Virus record (IMG/VR): IMGVR_UViG_3300042883_000138
Span: 1 to 38,261 of that record
Length of the DNA stretch: 38,261 nucleotides
Strand: one strand, 5' to 3'
From: a virus
In this document: positions 25,601 to 33,290 of the stretch, one piece after another
How positions within the stretch are numbered: the first letter of the stretch is position 1
How the letters are laid out: each line of letters starts with the position of its first letter
Made by a program: the position numbers and the translations under genes
The notes under the pieces: model-generated
Told to the model about the DNA's origin: nothing
Seen by the model: only the letters and a program-made list of their open reading frames with translations
Database searches by the model: none

Positions 25601-27336
25601 CCTGCAGAATATTGGTCTTTGCGAGCAATCTTATTGAATGAACCAACGAAACGCTGTGCTCCTGTGGACTTTGTTAGACCACGCACTTCAAATACAGTAT
25701 TATAGAGTCCTTTGAATATTTGACGGCGTTGACCTTCATTACCTGCACTAAAAGTCTCAGCAATAATACGTGAATGATAACGAGTATTAGCAAGTCGAGC
25801 TATACGGTATATCTGATCTGGAGCAGCCGCAGCCATTGGGTCAAAAAACCCATTAGGAAAATACGGAATTGTTGTAAACTTACGAGCAAATCTATCTAAG
25901 CGACCTTGAATCTGTGCAAGTGGCATACGAAATGAGCCATCCTTGCCCTTCTTAAATACTGCCTTGCCGCCTTCTTCTTCAATACGGCGCACACCAATAC
26001 GTCCAACAAAGGCTTCTACATCTGCAATCTCATCTGCACGTTGAGTTAAGCCTGTTGCCACATCTGCAAGTTGCGGTTCTGCGCCATAAAGAGCTTGAAC
26101 AACCCTACGCCCTACAGCATCAATGTTAAGTACTTTATCGGTTGTGGTAAAGAAACCAATTCTAGCCTTACGTGCAGCATTAAGGACTGGAACAAGTGGC
26201 GCTCTTCGCGCTGCTTGGCCTTGTAATATGGTTTTAACGTCAACAACATTTTGTAGATAACCTTTTGCTGTTGCAGAATCTTTAACACCAGCTTTAATAA
26301 ACTCATCTACTGCTGCAGGTCCAAACTCTGGAGACAATCTACGTAAGCGTTTAGATGCTTCTTCTCCAGCAATAGGGTTTCTAGCGCTACGAGCTGTAGA
26401 TAAATCTTCCAAAGCCTTGCCATACTCGTCAAAAAACTTAGTTACACCTGGATTAGAAAACACTCTATCTAGGTTCTGTGTATTTTCAGGACCAACAACG
26501 GACATAAGGTTACGTCCATAGGAAAACTTTTCTTTTCCTAGTACGTTAAATAACAGATAGTCACCAGCATCGTAGGCTTTTTTAGCCTTACCAAGAATTA
26601 AAGTAGGATCTGCAAAGAACCTATAAGAAGCATCAACAAAACCTGATATACCTTTGTATAAAGCGCCAGAACCTTCAAGTTGCTCAGGGAGTAATAAGTT
26701 TGCTAACTGACGACCTGGTGAATACTTGGACGCTTGAACGGCATCTAGCGCATCTTGGAATAAATCATCTTTTTTCTGGGCAGCATTAGCTGCAATTACT
26801 TTTTGAGTTTCATTTCCTGATGCAATTATTGCGTCCAGGCTTTCACCCTTAGCAATACGCATAGCAATGTCAACTCTGTCTGAGCCATACTTTGCTTTTG
26901 CTTGAGTAATACGAGAAGGAGAGAATACTGAATCACCTTTATCGTTTGCAATATCAAAAGCCTTTGATATGTTAACGTCTTGGTCTAAAGCAATAGCACC
27001 TGTGCGATAAAGTCGAGTCATAAAATCTGACGCTTCACCTAGGGCAGAAAGGCCACGACCTAAAGTCTCTTTGACGGCAATACCTGCATAGTGTTTAGCA
27101 TTACCAAGCCAACCACGTTGCGGATTTACTGGGTCTTCATCTCCACCAAGTAAGCCAACCATAGCATTTTGTTGGCCTTGCGGTAATTGATTAAATTGCT
27201 GTTGTGCAACAGTTGATGGCATAGCAAGTAAGTTTTTATGAGTATTAAGAAGTTTACCTAAACCATCAATTTGTTTTTTTTGCTGAGGGGTTAGATTTGC
27301 ACGAAGAGCTGCAGCTTGTAGGTTCTCTTGAGCCAC
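22618..27336 (-). CDS. Giant internal/ejection protein (1572 aa)
   Basis: The longest gene, 1572 residues, about 12% of the genome. The N-terminus is Gln-rich (TPQQKKQIDGLGKLL; FNQLPQGQQNAM), and most of the rest is long helices rich in Ala, Lys, Asp and Glu, with few clear hydrophobic segments. In a genome without tail tube genes, a protein this size next to other internal proteins fits a DNA-ejection protein that forms a channel across the cell wall; a tape-measure role is the alternative. No lysozyme or protease motif is evident to me. It starts at GTG 27336. Confidence 0.7.
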   Translation of the reverse strand: MAQENLQAAALRANLTPQQKKQIDGLGKLLNTHKNLLAMPSTVAQQQFNQLPQGQQNAMVGLLGGDEDPVNPQRGWLGNAKHYAGIAVKETLGRGLSALGEASDFMTRLYRTGAIALDQDVNISKAFDIANDKGDSVFSPSRITQAKAKYGSDRVDIAMRIAKGESLDAIIASGNETQKVIAANAAQKKDDLFQDALDAVQASKYSPGRQLANLLLPEQLEGSGALYKGISGFVDASYRFFADPTLILGKAKKAYDAGDYLLFNVLGKEKFSYGRNLMSVVGPENTQNLDRVFSNPGVTKFFDEYGKALEDLSTARSARNPIAGEEASKRLRRLSPEFGPAAVDEFIKAGVKDSATAKGYLQNVVDVKTILQGQAARRAPLVPVLNAARKARIGFFTTTDKVLNIDAVGRRVVQALYGAEPQLADVATGLTQRADEIADVEAFVGRIGVRRIEEEGGKAVFKKGKDGSFRMPLAQIQGRLDRFARKFTTIPYFPNGFFDPMAAAAPDQIYRIARLANTRYHSRIIAETFSAGNEGQRRQIFKGLYNTVFEVRGLTKSTGAQRFVGSFNKIARKDQYSAGITVRNVDEATGKVSFTKYSPSNFDGEQLAIKDWQLAEGIAAPSVSDIDKFAVRSGLIDGIMGISHKDWANKLTSGWTITTLAGPRFPIRNASEDLGLHLLVGDSAWGIVKGQFIARKYAAAKGDMGFINRLFAARSAKKYTDEITKGIEAGDVNAARKVTSRAVTESKFVNYFDDEIGEYVSDLVTYSDADRFLGDLGEGAKNAFRGTDRFIQVADDVEQFGKLGALEIDGVKYTKSYGKGYTNINPAASDQSLMSLYALLGIEAKSPMSSLVIKNIVPGNIDDNAKAVTALRQYLDNLSPKELNKFEAIQKGYSTEVLARKNVEDILNLLSTRDGGFNIKLLNKIRFTDESGDVVVSAKNLKFNDMRRLSEEGLTPEFIYGPELIPISDTGQFLPSISEKVWDIMGQANARLSRHPIGLDAYAKVRKDMRSSGLEAHLIKQLGEENGKKYITEMAQEMATTRVLSFVDNPAVRSQLAMSSRNFARFYRATEDFYRRIYRSAKYNPESIQRAALTYEGIAHSGFVQTDDNGDQYFFYPGLTPVYKVMNKVATVFGMPEAFKAPIPVEFGGKLKMITPSMNPDSLFPTFAGPIAALPLQLIFRAVPQLDKIESALVGQYGEDQPLINAVLPGHVNKALALLNKDERSSQYASAFRKAATYLEAAGYGVKPKINPETGLEEAPTPGEVQAYKEKLEASTMTVLGLRFLFGFVAPASPQLTLKSEMAQWVRDNERTSYKQVFNQLLNSYNGDIDKTTKEWIRLFPDQMPYAVSESDRTTVALVRSVNGSGDWIEKNKDLLKKYPEGAPFLIPSVGDFDFDSYRLLFDTGIKVSKTTSDFLREVQTARDIQYYYQQKDLYEAQLTNIFNDSAKSQLRKRWQLWSDQYKGTKPLMQEELGSGGSRQIQRYKAYKDLRDMLNDEDIKTQPKTRSVLRQMVAELDNYQVTRDTITSNTETAQNYRDLMKTNIKARLKELAEQDPNAQMAFDVLFARLIGE

Positions 27337-27734
27337 TACATACCTCGCGCTAATGCACGCTGATAAAGAATCTCTACTTCTCCTGATTGGTCATAAGGAA
27401 GCATAGTAGCTAAAATGTCAGAAATTCTTTCTTGTTGTATTGGTTGCATACCCATAGCCTCTGGTCCTGGACCTTCACCCATTGCAATACCAGAAGTAAT
27501 TGGTTCATCAGGGCGCTGTGAATCAGCATACAATGGAGTAATCTGACTTGGAGCCATACCCATACTTGATTGAGATGTAGGGCGCACATCTGGAGTCTTA
27601 GCTAGTGGAGCTCCTGCTTTATTAGCAGTGTTCTCAACACCTGAGCCATACTCTGTAGACTGAAATGACATACCATCTGTCCTCTTGGAGAATTTGCCTG
27701 GGCCTGCTGCTCCTGCGAGTGGGCCTCTAGCCAT
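27336..27734 (-). CDS. Hypothetical virion-region protein (132 aa)
   Basis: A 132-residue protein starting MARGPLAGAAGPGKFSKRTD, with GAPLAKTPDVRPT, then a Pro/Met/Gly-rich middle and a C-terminal LPYDQSGEVEILYQRALARG. The same order of short motifs recurs in aquatic actinophage-like contigs as far as I recall. GGAGGATCCAA precedes ATG 27734. Probably virion-associated. Confidence 0.68.
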   Translation of the reverse strand: MARGPLAGAAGPGKFSKRTDGMSFQSTEYGSGVENTANKAGAPLAKTPDVRPTSQSSMGMAPSQITPLYADSQRPDEPITSGIAMGEGPGPEAMGMQPIQQERISDILATMLPYDQSGEVEILYQRALARGM

Positions 27735-27942
27735 TTGGATCCTCCATCTTTTCTAAATCTGATGTAAATTGTTCCCACACTTTGGAAACCTTCGTTGTTC
27801 TATTTGCGTTATACACTGCTAAATCTAAAAGTTCTGATGCGAGCATCTCTACAGCTCGGATTATATTCACAAAGAAACCTGATACGATTACAAAAAAATC
27901 TGCGAGAGTGACAGAGCGTGGTACGTAATCTTTATCTTCCAC
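27727..27942 (-). CDS. Small hypothetical protein (71 aa)
   Basis: A 71-residue protein starting at GTG 27942 with GGGAGGA seven bases upstream. It has a hydrophobic segment (SVTLADFFVIVSGFFVNII, residues 10-28) and an acidic end, so a single membrane or amphipathic helix is possible. No family recognised. Confidence 0.65.
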   Translation of the reverse strand: MEDKDYVPRSVTLADFFVIVSGFFVNIIRAVEMLASELLDLAVYNANRTTKVSKVWEQFTSDLEKMEDPNG

Positions 27943-27966
27943 GCTCTATCCTCCCAACTAATAACA

Positions 27967-28104
27967 TTAAGCCTTCTTGCCTTTACGACCTGCTGGAGCA
28001 TATCCAAATGCTACTTTTCCGCCTGTAGGCTTCTTCATATCTTTCTTGCCCTCAGTTGGCTTCTGCATTGGAGCCTTTTCACGACCACCTTTTTTTGTAT
28101 TCAT
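27967..28104 (-). CDS. Small basic protein (45 aa)
   Basis: A 45-residue protein starting MNTKKGGREKAPMQKPT, ending AFGYAPAGRKGKKA, with about a quarter lysine. GGGAGGTG just upstream of ATG 28104 is a strong ribosome site. It lies between portal and the hypothetical genes and belongs to the cluster of lysine-rich microproteins. Confidence 0.75.
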   Translation of the reverse strand: MNTKKGGREKAPMQKPTEGKKDMKKPTGGKVAFGYAPAGRKGKKA

Positions 28105-28116
28105 ATTACACCTCCC

Positions 28117-29853
28117 TCAACCTGCAATAGATGCGAGTAATGACGCTATGTCTGGACGAGAGCCAGCAGCAGGGGCCGCACCCATTTGTTCTGGAGTTGG
28201 CTGCGAGGCAGGAACGGGGGCCATACCTGCTGCTGGAACTTGTTCGCCCATCATTTCTGTTGGGACTTCTGGAGCTGGCTCTGGAGCAAATACTTCTTCA
28301 ATTATCGTCTCAAGTTGTTTACCCTTTTGGCGACCCTTAATAACCTCGGCGATTCTAGAAACAATCTGAGAAGGATCTTGACCTTGGGCTGCAAGTGCTG
28401 GAATGGTCTGAGCATACTGAGCAACAGCAAGACGCAAAGAATCACGCATCTCTTCAATATCCACACGCTGCTCTTCTTGAGTGACATTTAACTCCATAGG
28501 AATTTCTCTGCGTACATAATCTCTTGATACGAGTTTGTCGCTTCGCATCTGTAGTAAGGCAATAATTGCATTGTTAGGATTCATACCAGACATAATGCCG
28601 TAACGGACATCTACTCCGTACTCACCAGCAATCTGACGACTTGGTACATACTTCATATTAAACGGAGTACCGTCATCTACTCCCTTGATTTCCTTGGTCA
28701 TAGAACCAAAGATTTTCTCATCCACCTCAAAACAGAGAGATACTAATTCGGTAAATAGTCTTGCAAACTGTGCCTGTGCTGCACGTACTTGTGTATCAAA
28801 GCCAGCTTGTAGGGCTTGTACTCCGCGACCTGTAATGATTGAAGCATCAACGTTACCGCTACGTACTTCTGGATAGCGTGAACCTAAACGTAGTTCTCGC
28901 TCTAGTACGCTGGACTCAGTAAAGACTCCAGGTGGAAGTTCTAATGGAACACGGCGGATACCTTGCGGATTAGCAGAACGCATAATCGCATCAGGACCAA
29001 GGGCTAGTTCCTGTACATCTTGCGGAATAGCAATAGGTGCTTGGATAGACTTCTCTGCTGCTTGAATCTGTAATACTGCAAAACGAGCACGAGCAAGTTG
29101 TACTGCTAGAACATCATCAAACTGACCGCGTGCTTCTCCGTCTAGGGATGAACGCATTGCAACGCGAGCTAAACATTTACCAATGGCATTAGGTAGGTTT
29201 AATAAAATTAAGTTGTTACGATCTGGAACATAGATTAAATCTTGGTCCTTATCGTGGTAGCGAATCATTGTGATATAAGGAGAGCTATTTGCATAGTTCT
29301 TATTTGTAATAATTTGGTTATAGAACTCTGGATACTGCATTGCTAGAGTCTCTGCATCAGTATTCATTACTTGAGTAATTGAGATACAGCGACCAAAGCG
29401 GTCCATCTCAGGGTAGACACCAAAAGGATTTAGTAAGCGGATTCTAGGATTGTTTGTCTCATAATCCATCTCTACCATTGCTGGTAGTAAGCCGTAGGTG
29501 TTAAACCAGTCAGCACCCTGATACATCTGAATCTGTAACTCTGAGCCTGATACGAAGTAATTTGCAATACGAGTTCTAGTATCAGCAGCCTTGCGTGCAG
29601 AGTCTGAAACCATATTGGTAGCAGCGCAGTTAAAGGATGGCAGTGGTGCCATTACCTCTGCTAAGTCACGTGCAGCTACATCTACGAAGTTAGCAACCAG
29701 AGGCTTTGGGTATTCCTCAGAGAACATAGCAGGATAGACCTTGCTTATATCTCCTTGGCGCACAGATAGCACGTCACGCATACGCTGATCACGCGCTGAG
29801 TACTTAGTCTGTAACCGTGATACCTTAGCAATAACCTCTTTGGTTGTAAGCAT
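28117..29853 (-). CDS. Portal protein
   Basis: A 578-residue protein of portal type: an N-terminal helix region (LTTKEVIAKVSRLQTKYSARD), a central part with MYQGADWFNTYGLLPAMVEMD and VYPEMDRFGR, then a long helical stem (VLAVQLARARFAVLQIQAAEKSIQAP) and a crown with Pro/Ala-rich end. It forms the dodecameric DNA gateway. It lies after terminase, separated only by the basic microprotein cluster, as expected for a head module. Confidence 0.85.
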   Translation of the reverse strand: MLTTKEVIAKVSRLQTKYSARDQRMRDVLSVRQGDISKVYPAMFSEEYPKPLVANFVDVAARDLAEVMAPLPSFNCAATNMVSDSARKAADTRTRIANYFVSGSELQIQMYQGADWFNTYGLLPAMVEMDYETNNPRIRLLNPFGVYPEMDRFGRCISITQVMNTDAETLAMQYPEFYNQIITNKNYANSSPYITMIRYHDKDQDLIYVPDRNNLILLNLPNAIGKCLARVAMRSSLDGEARGQFDDVLAVQLARARFAVLQIQAAEKSIQAPIAIPQDVQELALGPDAIMRSANPQGIRRVPLELPPGVFTESSVLERELRLGSRYPEVRSGNVDASIITGRGVQALQAGFDTQVRAAQAQFARLFTELVSLCFEVDEKIFGSMTKEIKGVDDGTPFNMKYVPSRQIAGEYGVDVRYGIMSGMNPNNAIIALLQMRSDKLVSRDYVRREIPMELNVTQEEQRVDIEEMRDSLRLAVAQYAQTIPALAAQGQDPSQIVSRIAEVIKGRQKGKQLETIIEEVFAPEPAPEVPTEMMGEQVPAAGMAPVPASQPTPEQMGAAPAAGSRPDIASLLASIAG

Positions 29854-29859
29854 TTGTCC

Positions 29860-30006
29860 TTACTTCTTTTTAATTTTCTTTGGTTGTTTCTTCTTGGTAG
29901 GCTTGGTGTATCCCATACCAGGTAGAATCACATCGTAATCTGGTGGAACAGAACCTTTTTTATTCTTAGAAGGAATCTTCTTCTTAGTGCCGTAATGATT
30001 TGGCAT
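29860..30006 (-). CDS. Small basic protein (48 aa)
   Basis: A 48-residue protein starting MPNHYGTKKKIPSKNKKG, with VPPDYDVILPGMGYTKPTKKKQ and a KKIKKK end. Its TAATG overlap couples it to the preceding gene, and its stop lies just before the portal SD. Part of the lysine-rich microprotein cluster. Confidence 0.72.
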   Translation of the reverse strand: MPNHYGTKKKIPSKNKKGSVPPDYDVILPGMGYTKPTKKKQPKKIKKK

Positions 30007-30380
30007 TACTTCTTGCTACCTTGCTTACGTTTTGTTTCAGTTGCATATTGTTCTCTGAAAGTTACGCCCGATTTAGGTTGTTTGATAGATTTAATTTTAG
30101 CAGACTTGGTTCCACTCTTGCCTTTAGTTGCTGCTGTGTAAACTTCGCCAACTTGCTTTGCAAGGTTTCTTCCTGCTTTTGCTCTTGTATCACTTCCGCT
30201 ATATGTTTTACCAACTGTTTTGCCGCGCTTGGTTACATCCAAGCCACGACCTCTTACATTTGAATCAGCAACAGTGCGACCTAAAGTTGAAACTGCTGTT
30301 ACAATATCACGTACTTCACGTGTGGTAACGTTAAAGCGCTTTGCCACTTTATCAAGTGGACTCATTTTCTTTTTTGCCAT
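30006..30380 (-). CDS. Basic protein (124 aa)
   Basis: A 124-residue, strongly basic protein starting MAKKKMSPLDKVAKRFNV, with TTREVRDIVTAVSTLG (looks like a short helix-turn-helix) and a Lys/Ser-rich second half (KSGTKSAKIKSIKQPKS) ending QGSKK. Possibly a DNA-binding protein carried in the head or used in packaging. It overlaps both neighbours. Confidence 0.7.
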   Translation of the reverse strand: MAKKKMSPLDKVAKRFNVTTREVRDIVTAVSTLGRTVADSNVRGRGLDVTKRGKTVGKTYSGSDTRAKAGRNLAKQVGEVYTAATKGKSGTKSAKIKSIKQPKSGVTFREQYATETKRKQGSKK

Positions 30381-30448
30381 TATTTTTTCTTTCCCATCTT
30401 CTTAGTAGCAGCTTTCTTCTTAGCAATAAAATCATCAAGCTTTGCCAT
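30380..30448 (-). CDS. Micro-protein of 22 residues
   Basis: A 22-codon frame starting MAKLDDFIAKKK with both ends in TAATG overlaps (with 30448 and 30380). Its last 14 residues (AKKKAATKKMGKKK) are nearly identical to the end of the 35-residue protein at 30660-30767, encoded by a duplicated 44-base stretch. It may be a real microprotein or a coupling cistron. Confidence 0.5.
   Translation of the reverse strand: MAKLDDFIAKKKAATKKMGKKK
30381..30424. repeat. Direct repeat, copy 1 (42 of 44 identical to 30661-30704)
   Basis: This stretch and 30661-30704 differ at only two positions (32 central bases, 30393-30424, are identical to 30673-30704). Both lie at the ends of microprotein genes on the minus strand, 280 bases apart. 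A local gene-end duplication is the simplest reading. Confidence 0.9.
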
Positions 30449-30660
30449 TACTTGCGCTTCTTTAACTTAGAAAGCGAACCAGCCATATTGCCAATTATAG
30501 GTTTTTTTGTTTTTGAAGAACCTACTGAAGAGGTCATCTTTGAACTTATTTTTGGCTTTTTTGTTTTTGCTACTGATGTTGTTGTAGCAGTTCCAGAAAT
30601 TTTCTTTACGCCAGACTTTGTATATGCTAAACCTGGCTTTACTTTGACTTGTTTTGTCAT
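30448..30660 (-). CDS. Basic protein (70 aa)
   Basis: A 70-residue Lys/Ser/Thr-rich protein starting MTKQVKVKPGLAYTKSGVKK, with repeats of TKKPKI/TKKPII and an end of KLKKRK. TAATG couples it upstream and downstream. Low complexity; likely disordered and charge-binding. Confidence 0.7.
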   Translation of the reverse strand: MTKQVKVKPGLAYTKSGVKKISGTATTTSVAKTKKPKISSKMTSSVGSSKTKKPIIGNMAGSLSKLKKRK

Positions 30661-30767
30661 TATTTCTTCTTACCCATCTTCTTAGTAGCAGCTTTCTTCT
30701 TAGCCAACTTAGCGGCCTTCTTACCTTTTGGCGTATATGGAAATTCCATTTTTCCTACTTTTGGCAT
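30660..30767 (-). CDS. Small basic protein (35 aa)
   Basis: A 35-residue protein starting MPKVGKMEFPYTPKGK, then AAKLAKKKAATKKMGKKK. The MPKVGK..FPYT start is of a kind I recall from aquatic phages. AAGGAG six bases upstream overlaps the terminase stop. Its end is the other copy of the duplicated tail. Confidence 0.75.
   Translation of the reverse strand: MPKVGKMEFPYTPKGKKAAKLAKKKAATKKMGKKK
30661..30704. repeat. Direct repeat, copy 2
   Basis: Second copy of the 44-base repeat described at 30381-30424. Confidence 0.9.
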
Positions 30768-30776
30768 AATTGCTCC

Positions 30777-32636
30777 TTAGATGAATTGACGTTGTTGTTC
30801 TGCTAACAGCTCGTCTATGTTTATTACTAGACGCTTGCCTCGCTCGTGACGAGACAAAAATGGATTCTTCATATGGTGTGTGGTATGTATTCCGTTATTA
30901 AGCCATTCTCTAGCTTTAATCTCACAGAACCATAGAGCCATCACCATATCGGTCTTACCCTTAGTAGTAGGTGACCAGGTAATAAGTTGTTCTATTAAAG
31001 CCTTTACATTCTCGGTCTGATCTGATGGGAGATGAATAATGTTATCTCTGTGGTGCTTACCATCTTGCTGCTTAGTTCCAAACAGGGTTGACATAGAAGC
31101 TACACCAAAGCCTGCATCCCATTTGTTATTACCAGTATGGTGTTCTCTAAGGACTGTTCCCTTAGATGCTAGGAACTGTCTGATACCTTCATCCTGAGTT
31201 AAGAAGGACTGGAAAGCGTTACGCTCTACAACCCATTCAGCAGGAGCATAGACGTTGGTCCAATCAATAATCAACTGTCTAATCTGAGCAGGTGTTGGTC
31301 TAGTAATCTTGATAGCATCTACAATGTAGCGCTTATGAGTAATGCGATCTACGCCGTAGCAGATAGCGGCAGTATCACCAACCATTGCAGGGTCTAGCCC
31401 ACATACAAAAGAAAAACCAGTTAAATCTTTAGGATGGCCTGGGGCTCCCATCTGGAGCCTACCTGACTTACGCATACCATCAATAGAGCCCTTTACACAT
31501 ACAGGGTCAAAGGTGGCATCATCTGAAACATCTTGCTGCTGATAAACTAAAGCCCAAGTCTGAGCATCCATAGCTTGACGTTCTGCATAGAGATGCTTAC
31601 CGTTCCAGCGAGGATATAAACCCTCTTCTGTCTTATCAGAGTCTTTCTGTCCATCAAAGGGTTGGTCTGAGTTAGGCCAGAGAGTTACCCACTTGGTGGG
31701 GTCCTCATTGGTTTCAAGTAATGCTGGCATAGCCAGATATGTCCAAGGGACCAGACCACCAGGGTATCTATCAGGAGAGCGTAGTTCTTTGTATAAGTCT
31801 ACAGAGGCAACGCGGGTTCCGATAACAATTAACTTACCAGTAGGGTTAAGACGTGATCTGACATCTTGGGTAAGCCATCTGATTTGCTTTTCAAATTCAT
31901 TAGCGTTCTTTAAGGTAACAGCATCATCAACAATAATCATATCGGCACGCTTACCGTATATCTGACCGCCAATACCTACAGCTTCTAGGTTTGGGTCCTT
32001 CTCAGATGATTCTCTGAGTTCATCACCAAAGGTGACTCTAGTAGTAGTCCAGGTAGCAGACTTAGAGTTAAAGCCGACACCAGCAGCATAGGCCTGCTGT
32101 AGGGTCTCATACATCGGATGGGTAAGGCGCTGCTTGATAGCATATAGGAAGTCTGCTGCAAGCTGCTGAGTCTGGGATACTATCAAGACTCTAAAGTTAG
32201 GATTCTGGACTATCTTCCAAGTTACATAATCTACGGTAATCGTAATTGACTTGGCGTGGTTTGGAGGGATGTTGATAAGGATACGGTTACTTGCTAGACC
32301 CTTTTCAAACTTCATAGCGGGATGGTGCCAAGAAGGGTCCCTACCCTCTATAACATCTGCCAGGTTCTGCTGGTGAGGGAAGGTAGTCTGATGAAGGAAC
32401 TTCTGGCGGAACTCGGCAAAGCCGAGGTCGTGGACATCGGTAGCTGCAAAGTTCTTGGAACGAAGTCCTAGGCGGGTTCTATCAACTTTATCTGCGAAGA
32501 CCTTATCGGATCTGCGGTAGTATTCATAAGTCTTCATAGACTTACCAGCTTCACCGCAAGCCGTCTCTATAGTCATACCTTCTGCTACAGCGTTAAGGAT
32601 TACCCTTTTAGCTATATCAGCAGTGTTATTAGAAAT
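30777..32636 (-). CDS. Terminase large subunit, possible AUU start
   Basis: A terminase with the ATPase motifs IPPNHAKS (residues 103-110 counting from the first ATG, 32576) and MIIVDD (213-218), and a nuclease domain with CGLDPAM. It drives DNA packaging. The frame is open for 22 codons upstream of ATG 32576 and codes ADIAKRVILNAVAEGMTIETACGEAG, which completes a helix-turn-helix expected at the start of such proteins. No ATG, GTG or TTG lies there. An ATT at 32636 has AGGAG (32643-32647) six bases upstream, so initiation at AUU is plausible. If the start is ATG 32576 the protein is 599 residues. Confidence 0.9.
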   Translation of the reverse strand: MSNNTADIAKRVILNAVAEGMTIETACGEAGKSMKTYEYYRRSDKVFADKVDRTRLGLRSKNFAATDVHDLGFAEFRQKFLHQTTFPHQQNLADVIEGRDPSWHHPAMKFEKGLASNRILINIPPNHAKSITITVDYVTWKIVQNPNFRVLIVSQTQQLAADFLYAIKQRLTHPMYETLQQAYAAGVGFNSKSATWTTTRVTFGDELRESSEKDPNLEAVGIGGQIYGKRADMIIVDDAVTLKNANEFEKQIRWLTQDVRSRLNPTGKLIVIGTRVASVDLYKELRSPDRYPGGLVPWTYLAMPALLETNEDPTKWVTLWPNSDQPFDGQKDSDKTEEGLYPRWNGKHLYAERQAMDAQTWALVYQQQDVSDDATFDPVCVKGSIDGMRKSGRLQMGAPGHPKDLTGFSFVCGLDPAMVGDTAAICYGVDRITHKRYIVDAIKITRPTPAQIRQLIIDWTNVYAPAEWVVERNAFQSFLTQDEGIRQFLASKGTVLREHHTGNNKWDAGFGVASMSTLFGTKQQDGKHHRDNIIHLPSDQTENVKALIEQLITWSPTTKGKTDMVMALWFCEIKAREWLNNGIHTTHHMKNPFLSRHERGKRLVINIDELLAEQQRQFI

Positions 32637-32649
32637 AGCAGGCTCCTAA

Positions 32650-32655
32650 ATTATA
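32650..32655 (-). promoter_or_regulatory. TATAAT -10 candidate before terminase
   Basis: A perfect TATAAT on the minus strand lies 13 bases before the ATT start and 3 before AGGAG. No good -35 exists at 17-18 bases. A transcript from it would begin near the ribosome site. Low support. Confidence 0.35.
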
Positions 32656-32691
32656 GATAGATTACACCCAACTAAATGAGGCGACTTGCGC

Positions 32692-32855
32692 CTCGTCATC
32701 GGGCTTGAGCGCCCGAACGAGTCACAACGAAGTGAGGGGTAAGTCCGCTACAGCCCTTAGAGGGGCGTAGCGTGAGCGTAGCCCGCAGTAAGCTACAACC
32801 ATTCCGCTTACTGCTCCTATACTGTATTAGGCGGGAAAAAATACTCATTTCCCGC
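32692..32855. promoter_or_regulatory. Four consecutive hairpins in the divergent region
   Basis: Stem 1: CTCGT(32692)/ACGAG(32717) enclosing CGGGC(32700)/GCCCG(32711). Stem 2: CTAC+GCCC (32748-32756, one bulged A) with GGGC+GTAG (32763-32770). Stem 3: perfect 9-bp GCAGTAAGC (32785-32793)/GCTTACTGC (32806-32814). Stem 4: GCGGGAAA (32831-32838)/TTTCCCGC (32848-32855). GCGTAGC is repeated at 32765 and 32776. The region codes nothing I can support. It could be a late-operon leader RNA, a replication origin or a packaging site beside terminase. Confidence 0.7.
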
Positions 32856-32916
32856 TTTCTGCAAATAAATCTTTGTTTTGTGACAGACCTCACAGATAAA
32901 TACGGACAAACTAGGA

Positions 32917-32957
32917 CACTAGATGATCAAGGTTCACTTTAGGAAAAAAATCTAGTG
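32917..32957. promoter_or_regulatory. Spaced inverted repeat, possible operator
   Basis: CACTAGAT (32917-32924) and ATCTAGTG (32950-32957) are perfect inverted 8-mers 33 bases apart centre to centre, with TTCACT/AGTGAA nested. On the minus strand TATAGT (32967-32972) just upstream could be the -10 of a late promoter, placing this dyad in its initial transcribed region. Inferred. Confidence 0.45.
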
Positions 32958-33092
32958 AAGGTACATACTATACATACCACACAGTTTAATCACCTAGGGT
33001 CGGGCTTTTGTTGTGGCTGGCCTTGCGCGGTATAGGCCTTGAGCGTTGCTGGTTGCTGGTAATTTTTTATGGGCTTGCTAACACTCTGGCAC

Positions 33093-33125
33093 TATCTAGC
33101 GCTCACCCTTAACCTTATCTAGCGC
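33093..33125. repeat. Direct repeat pair TATCTAGCGC
   Basis: TATCTAGCGC occurs at 33093-33102 and 33116-33125, 23 bases apart. The following 100 bases are strongly pyrimidine-biased on the plus strand (CCTGCC runs). Origin-like or regulator-binding possibilities exist; two copies are few. The rest of 32958-33290 shows no gene to me. Confidence 0.4.
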
Positions 33126-33290
33126 CCATCTCTGCTAATAATTCCCTAGCCTTATTTAATAAACTGCCCTGCCTCCCTGCCCTACCCGATAAGGCTGGAG
33201 CCCTGCCCTGCTCTCAACCCTCAACCTCAAGTAAAGGTTTACAGTATCAACCTAGACCGACACGCCCTAGAAAGATTTTCTTCTAGACAC

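Noticed and set aside
24940-25705. Rightward frames opposite the giant protein gene.
   Set aside because: No ribosome site of note and no domain; antisense to a continuous 1572-codon gene.
22618-27336. Tape measure protein of a long-tailed phage.
   Set aside because: No tail tube, assembly chaperone pair or sheath nearby; gene order is portal, internal proteins, scaffold, capsid. Not excluded, but less likely than an ejection protein.
32696-32893. Leftward 65-codon frame in the divergent region.
   Set aside because: Arg/Ser-rich with no ribosome site, spanning the hairpin array; looks like chance.
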